This document shows positions 58,901 to 64,000 of a DNA stretch of 64,000 nucleotides, in pieces (the stretch's first letter is position 1; the number at the start of each line of letters is the position of its first letter). The notes below the pieces were generated by a model that worked only from the letters and a program-made list of their open reading frames with translations, did no database searches and was not told where the DNA came from. Source of the stretch: Lonicera japonica (taxonomy: Eukaryota > Streptophyta > Magnoliopsida > Dipsacales > Caprifoliaceae); NCBI GenBank assembly GCA_021464415.1, contig CM038470.1, forward strand, positions 23,523,601 to 23,587,600. The letters run 5' to 3'. A program made the position numbers and the translations under genes.

Positions 58901-61900
58901 TGCAAAAAAAATTAAAAAATTACTGATTTATCCGTCTAAATAACCATCCCTTCTTTTTGTTAAAGTGGAAAAATTCCTCTTTATAACCTAGAACTATATA
59001 TATATATATATATATATGTAAAACAAGGCTATAAAGAATGATTACGTAACTTTAGTAAAAAGAAGGAATTTTCATTTAGAGGAGTAAATAAATGAATCTA
59101 TTTATGAAAATTGTATAGATGATCTACATATAAGTAGATTACTTCTACCAAATTTCGTTAAAAAAAAAATCAACCTAGAAGCGGTGACATGATTATCAAA
59201 AAATTCAATGGCCAAAAATGCACATATATATATCAAATTTTTTTCAATACAACTATTTATGGGTTGAATTTTTTTTCCTATGAAATTTGGTGGAGGTGAT
59301 CTATTCATCATATTGATCATCTTTACAAATTTTCATAAAAAAAATCATTTGTTTATTCCTCCAAATAAACATCTCTTCTTTTTATTAAAATAAGAAAATT
59401 GATCTTTATATTCCTTCTCTCTCTATAAATAAAAGTAATAAAATAAAATCTTAATAAAAATAAGCATTCTAGAAATTAGGCAAACAATATTCCAGTTACC
59501 AACCCTTATCAATAGTGGGTGCTGTTGGTTTGTTGTCACCCCAACTAACTATAAAACCCCGCTCCTAACTATAACTATAGATTTTTTCTTGGTACACCCC
59601 ACTACTCACCCACCAATTGTACAATTACACTAACTAATTGCAAGAAACTAAAATATATGAATTCTTTCTTGCCTACCAAACACGTCAACCATAGAAAAAT
59701 AGCAAGAATTTGGAAAACGAAAACAAAAAAAAAATAATAGAAAAACAGCAACAAAACCAAAAAAATATCTCAACCCAAACTATAGGACAAAAGATTTTCT
59801 CTAGCTTTCATTACAATAGCATCTCCAAAATCAAAGTGCTCCATTATTAGTAGTCTTACTTTAATCCGGTGGATTTGAAAGTTTTATTAACTTTAACTTA
59901 ATCACTAGTAAAATATATAATTTATTTTTACCGTAAATCTTACTATATTAATTATGTTTTAAAAAAATAACATAATTAATCTTAGACTTTTGAAAAATTA
60001 GATTATTAATATAATCGAAAGGGAGGAGGAAATATTGACTAATATAAAGGGATGGCGCAAAATTCGACACAAGGATAGACATAATGAGTTTGGATAAATA
60101 TTCTTCTTCTTTTTTTCTTTAAAGTACAATTAATTGCGTATTTTTATTTTATGAATCGGGTTGAAATATGCTCTCTCAATCCAATTTGACAAGATATATA
60201 TATATATACGAAAAATATCTATAACGAAACGTTTGTATAAGGTTCAACCTATTAGCAATAAGTTCTCTTCGCTAAAAACATCGCATAATATTTTAACGAC
60301 ATACATTCATCGTTAGAAGACTGTATGTACCAAGAAAATGAATCACATATACGTACATTGTGTGTATAATTGTATATATACATGTAGAGAGTAAGGGGTA
60401 CCAGTGAGAGATTGTAGGGTCTGTTCAATTTCACGGCAAGCCATGACAGCTTCAACAGCATGGACTCTGACATGTTGCTGCAGTTGTTCCTTTAAAGAAC
60501 ACAAAACTAACAAGTACTGTGCCTGCATTTTCAATACAATTCAAGATACATGTGAATCTTATGTTAAACCCCAAACACAGTAGCTAGTAATTAAATCTAA
60601 AAAATAAATAAAAATTTGTACAATACAATTAGTGACACATGCGGATATCTAAAATGCAGTACTCAGGGCAAAACCAGGGGAGGACAGAGCGGGCTACAGC
60701 ACATGGCAAAATTTTGAAAAACCTATTAGCACTACAAAAAAAAAATAAAAAAATAATATAAGCCCACCCCTTTGTTAAATTTTAGTCCATCCCTTAGCCC
60801 AGCTCAAATATTATAAGCCAACTAATTTAATTATATAACTCTCTTAAATTTATATAACTCACTATATGGTTATACTTTTAATTTATTTTTTTATAATATT
60901 TTTATCTATTACTATTAGCATATCCTTCGAAAGAATTCTGAGTCCGCCTCTGGCAGTACTTAATAATTTTTCATATTATTAGTAGATTTTCAGTACAAAA
61001 TAAACAAACCAAATGATATCTAGTGAAGCAGTAACAACATGTCTCTGTTCAAGAATTATTATATTGTAATTTTTAAAGTGTTAAAAGTAATTTTGTAATT
61101 TCACATGAGTATCAAAATTAAGGTCGCTAGACTCTTGATATATAGTATAGATAAATAAATAAAAATTAGAACCAAAGTAACCTCTCAAGTTTGAAGTGGA
61201 AAAATAACAAAACCCAGTGTTTTTTTGGTAGAAAATAAGGGTTGATATAATTGTTTAAATTTTAGAAAAAAAATTAAAGAAATTTTATAGCTCTGAAATT
61301 TCAAAGTACAATTATTCAGACCGAAAACAAAAGTTTGTAAAAAGAGATTTAAGGCTCTGAAATAATCTTTAAGATCGTACTGAAAAAGTTGTCAATTTAT
61401 GGCTCTAAATATCTAAAAGTAAAACAAGTTAATACAACAGTTGAACTTAATCTCGTAAAAAGAAAAATCATAGTTCTGATATCTCAAAGAGAACTAGAGT
61501 CCATAATTATTATTTTTTTATAATTTTAAGAAAACAAAAGACAATTTTATAACTATGAAAACACTCTGACATAATATATAATCTTAAGAAAACGAAAGAT
61601 TTAAAACAAAAGACAATTTTATAGAAATCTTTCGTTTTCTTAAGATTATCTTTTATGTCAGAAAGACAATTAAGCTCTTAACAATTTTTTAAAACAGTTA
61701 TTTTTATCTTGAGAAAACAGAAAATTTTCAAAACATACCAGAAAATTATCAAGCTCTTGTCTCTCATGAGGAGAGAGAGGGGGGTTATTGTGTTGATGAA
61801 TTGATGCATAAGAGCGAATCAAATGATGAGATTGTGATAACTGCGCATCAATTAGTGGCAACTGATCTATCGGCGTCGCGACACGCAGGCACGCGACGTG

Positions 61901-62041
61901 CGACGCCAGTAGTTGCTCGTACAGCGGGTGGTTGGCTATCTCCGCCTTCAGTTGCCGGTGGTGGTCACCGGAAACTTCCATCAAACCACCTATTCCTCCT
62001 CCGCTGCTAGTACCCATCATCCCAAGCCCTTGCTCTTGCAT
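52983..62041 (-). CDS. KNAT7: Class II KNOX homeodomain transcription factor, KNAT7 orthologue
   Basis: Nuclear TALE homeodomain protein. Arabidopsis KNAT7 regulates secondary-wall deposition in fibres and vessels, partnering with BELL, OFP and MYB75-type proteins. Five exons with GT/AG borders: 62041-61739, 60522-60402, 55463-55261, 54664-54533, 53123-52983; 299 aa (Arabidopsis 291). Intron phases are 0, 1, 0, 0. KNOX1 is about residues 29-72 ([20 protein letters not shown]), KNOX2 about 95-141 ([18 protein letters not shown]), an acidic linker (SDDEEEMMM), [11 protein letters not shown], then ELK about 192-212 and the homeodomain about 225-284 with the TALE PYP (250-252) and [11 protein letters not shown]. 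The [10 protein letters not shown] start and [11 protein letters not shown] identify KNAT7 rather than KNAT3/4/5. No lesions. Intron 2 is 4.9 kb and full of MITEs. Confidence 0.96.
54172..54283. repeat. Partial tandem duplication in KNAT7 intron 4
   Basis: GTCTCACATTCTTTAAAATT with TTAATTT following occurs at about 54174 and again at about 54256, each preceded by a related CTTTACTA(A/G)GA or ACTTTGAGATT stretch; period near 82 bp. Confidence 0.7.
57195..57445. mobile_element. Foldback MITE with ACTCGG sites in KNAT7 intron 2
   Basis: GATATTTTCACCTTATAAAA (57194) and its inverted counterpart TTTTGTGAGATGAAAATATT (57445) bound about 250 bp. Inside are several ACTCGG(T/C)...CCGAGTA sites (57285-57405), also found in the element at 33638-34684. 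Confidence 0.6.
58606..58995. mobile_element. Foldback MITE copy a in KNAT7 intron 2
   Basis: About 390 bp between TA microsatellites. AGTTAGGTTATAAAGAGTGA at the left and CCTCTTTATAACCTAGAACT at the right are inverted repeats, and the arms extend inward (TCTTTAACAAAAA/TTTTTGTTAAAG; GTAGAGATGATCTAT/ATAGATCATCTCTGC). Inserted in TA repeats, with no coding. Confidence 0.8.
59026..59415. mobile_element. Foldback MITE copy b in KNAT7 intron 2
   Basis: Second, more diverged copy of the same family in the same layout: AAGGCTATAAAGAATGATTA ... GATCTTTATATTCCT ends, TAAAAAGAAGGAATT/CATCTCTTCTTTTTATTAAA arms, and GTATAGATGATCTACAT/TTGATCATCTTTACAAA inside. It lies about 30 bp after copy a. Confidence 0.72.
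60656..60960. mobile_element. hAT-type MITE in KNAT7 intron 1, TSD GCAGTACT
   Basis: 289-bp element 60664-60952 beginning CAGGGCAAAACCAGGGGAGG and ending TGAGTCCGCCTCTG, flanked by perfect 8-bp duplications GCAGTACT (60656-60663 and 60953-60960). CAG...CTG ends and the 8-bp TSD fit hAT. No coding. Confidence 0.88.
61565..61662. repeat. Strong 98-nt hairpin in KNAT7 intron 1
   Basis: Left arm 61565-61602 (TCTGACATAA, then ATAATCTTAAGAAAACGAAA, then GATTT) pairs with right arm 61625-61662 (AAATCTTTCG, then TTTTCTTAAGATTAT, then TATGTCAGA). The inner 25 bp are perfect, the outer 10 bp nearly so with a 3-4 nt internal loop, and the loop is 22 nt. Size and shape resemble a small foldback element or a microRNA precursor. 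Confidence 0.9.
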
Positions 62042-62500
62042 TTCTCTTCTTTCTTTTTTCTCTTTTTTTTTTTTTGGTTACTGATATATAATATAATTGA
62101 GCTCAAACCAAATAGACTCTGTTGAAGAAAGCAAAAGACAAAGTTTGAGGACCACAAGAGAAATGAAAAAAAAGTGTGTACTCTCTTTTCTCTTTGTGGG
62201 TTTGAGAGTTGTAGAGAGAGAAAGAGGGAGGAGAGAGAGAGAGAGAGAGATGGGTTATGTTAAATTGGGATCTGAGACACAAAACTTTGTGTACTAATTC
62301 TGTAGAGGTGCAGACTTTTAACACATACAAAGAAAAAAAAAGATGGAACCATAAAACAAAGAGTGCAGAAAGAGAAGAGAGAGAAATTAAAATTCTCAGG
62401 AAAAAAAAAAGTAGACAGAGGAGAGAATCATTACTATTGAAGAAGGGAGTAGGAAGAGAGATCATATAGATAAAGCTGTAGATGTGGCCTGACATTTTGA
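62042..62500 (-). promoter_or_regulatory. KNAT7 5' leader, CT-rich
   Basis: On the minus strand the ATG is preceded by a strongly pyrimidine-rich leader: a (CT)n tract at about 62210-62250, TTTCTTTTTTCTC next to the start, and further CTCTCT runs up to about 62460. A 130-codon frame spanning 62495-62103 has only the Leu/Ser/Phe composition expected of such a tract and is not called as coding. No clear TATA box was identified. Confidence 0.5.
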
Positions 62501-64000
62501 TTGCTTTTTCAATTTTTTAATATTTTAATTATGTTTATTTTATTGTGATGGATAAGTTTAACCCTCTAATTAAATCAACAAGTTTGGATTAGGCGATATA
62601 ATATTGGGCTAACAAAATAATTGGAGGTCTTAATTTATTTCTTAATTCAGATTTTTTTGAAAGAAAATTCAATAATGATGATATACAAGTGATTTGAGAA
62701 TAGAATAGGATAGTCATTCTCACTATCTACTGTACGAGTATTAACATTTTAAGTAAATATTTTTAATTTAAAATAATGTTTAGTGACATTCTCTGTGTAT
62801 ATTTTGGAACATTTAATATTTATTTAGGAAAATTTTGCAGTATTAAAATGGAGCGAAAATAGTCACACTCTCAAAGAATTGTGTTAAGTGAATTTTGATT
62901 TCAACCTTACCTATTCATATAAAGAATCAATAATAATCCTATCTGAGTTCAAAAAATTCTGATTAAGTTTGTGATTTATATGAAGTGTGGTTTTTCTGGA
63001 TCATATAATATTTTAATATTGAAGAATTCATCTTAAATAGGTAAATGTGTTTCAAAAAATATTTCAAAACATCACTAAAAATATATTGAAATGCTAATAT
63101 ACTTAATTTTAATATTGTAATGTTGAAGAACAAAATATATATTGTTAATCTATTACTTAACAACTTAAATTTTTGGAAGAGATAATTCTTAACATGGTAT
63201 TAGAGCTCATGTTCCGCAAAAGTGTTCAAATCCTTCCATTCGCACATGAGGGGTTTAACCTCTTGTGAGAGATGGTTCTTAACATGTAATAACCCAGTGC
63301 GCTATTATTGCTTTGTTATTATTATTTGTTCAATTTAGTAGTACTGATCCACCAACCATCATAATATGAAACGTGTAAAATTTTATTTATTCATTATTTT
63401 ATCTTTTTGTTGAAGAAGAAAGCTAGATAGCTAGAGATTCTGTATTGACAACTATTTTTCAAGCTTGCTAAAATATCACCTAATTCTTATTCCCTCAATT
63501 AACATTTGGTGTGGTCGAGATTTCTTTTTAAACACAATTTGGTCGAGGGTATCACGAGTAATCTTCTTGCAGGTAGTCCATTGACGTATTTTTTATACTT
63601 GTAATAAAGAGATTTTTGATTCAATTCGATCTGTACAAATATGTTGTTATCTATCCTAGCCTTAGTGATAGTTGTTGTGCCCACCCTTGTGATTATGTTT
63701 ATTGGCCATTTGTTATATCCACCTTAAAATGGTGGGCAATAAAATTATCGCTTGTATTAAAAAATAAGTTTAATATTAAAAACTTGTAAAATGAAGTTAT
63801 TACTATAAGCTTAAGAAACATATATTCGTTTTTAAATGTTCCGAATAAACCAAAATAGGAGGATTATTTTGTCTTGAACATAATAATAATCAATGTACTG
63901 ATTGTAAATCACACGATTAGTAAATAATATTTTTAATTTTCGTTGCTGTTAAAGTTAGTGGAGTCTTAAAAAGTATAAAAATATTAATAATAACTCTAAA
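62501..64000. other. KNAT7 upstream region
   Basis: AT-rich, no gene. At 63190-63285 GGTATTAGAGCTCATGTTCC and GTGTTCAAATCC form a tRNA-like pair, and TTCTTAACATG(G/T)TA occurs at 63186 and 63272, suggesting a short retroelement remnant. Distal KNAT7 promoter elements may lie here. Confidence 0.45.

Noticed and set aside
62206..62250. GA/CT microsatellite as a separate functional element
   Set aside because: Simple repeat within the KNAT7 leader; reported only as part of that leader.
62103..62495. 130-codon minus-strand frame upstream of KNAT7
   Set aside because: Composition is only the Leu/Ser/Phe bias of a CT-rich leader; no domain, and it ends before the KNAT7 start in another frame.

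Overview
This is AT-rich nuclear DNA from a flowering plant, almost certainly a eudicot. The evidence is intron-containing genes of plant-only families (a class II KNOX homeobox gene, a UDP-rhamnose synthase/epimerase-reductase, a B3-domain factor), Ty3/gypsy and LINE remnants of plant type, Tourist-like MITEs and tRNA-like SINEs. The species cannot be named from the sequence. No bacterial operons, CRISPR arrays or rRNA genes were seen.

1-30 kb is a transposon graveyard. A decayed LINE (on the minus strand, ORF1 at 15339-14771 and 3007-1772, endonuclease at about 1450-700) is split by a Ty3/gypsy element (3008-14765, TSD CTTTC, LTRs of 730 and 743 bp). The gypsy element is split by a long Tat/Athila-like solo LTR (7190-11977, TSD GGCAT), which is itself split by a copia-like solo LTR (7936-9489, TSD CTCTA). 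A second copy of that last LTR family lies in the opposite orientation at 17778-19460. Further right are a degenerate coding remnant (about 20.3-22.5 kb), a broken plant-mobile-domain gene (24219-22896) with an 87-bp minisatellite just upstream of it, a tRNA-like short retroelement (25364-25650) and a Tat-like LTR with its primer-binding site (26055-28137).

30-46 kb is mostly AT-rich intergenic DNA with one gene: a small B3-domain gene on the plus strand (31178-32063) with a TATA box and a probable short first intron. It is surrounded by terminal-inverted-repeat elements: 30499-30923, 32102-32229, 33031-33352 (TSD TGA), 33638-34684, 35823-37011 (TSD TTAA), 39685-41531 (8-bp TSD AAACCAAA) and 42258-42617.

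46.7-62.1 kb carries the two best genes, both on the minus strand. They are a two-exon NRS/ER (UER1) gene (48722-46737, 292 aa), which makes UDP-L-rhamnose for pectin and flavonoid glycosides, and a five-exon KNAT7 orthologue (62041-52983, 299 aa), a TALE homeodomain regulator of secondary-wall formation. Their Arabidopsis counterparts have consecutive locus numbers (At1g62990 and At1g63000), so the pair looks like conserved microsynteny. The gap between them and the KNAT7 introns are filled with MITEs, including an inverted Tourist pair and two foldback copies in intron 2. Intron 1 also holds a strong 98-nt hairpin.

Nothing here reads as a new enzymatic system. The most interesting signals are structural: the four-deep nest dated by its target-site duplications, a sequence module shared by different LTR families, repeated palindromes inside LTRs, hairpin-forming intronic and intergenic repeats, and the conserved KNAT7-NRS/ER pair.
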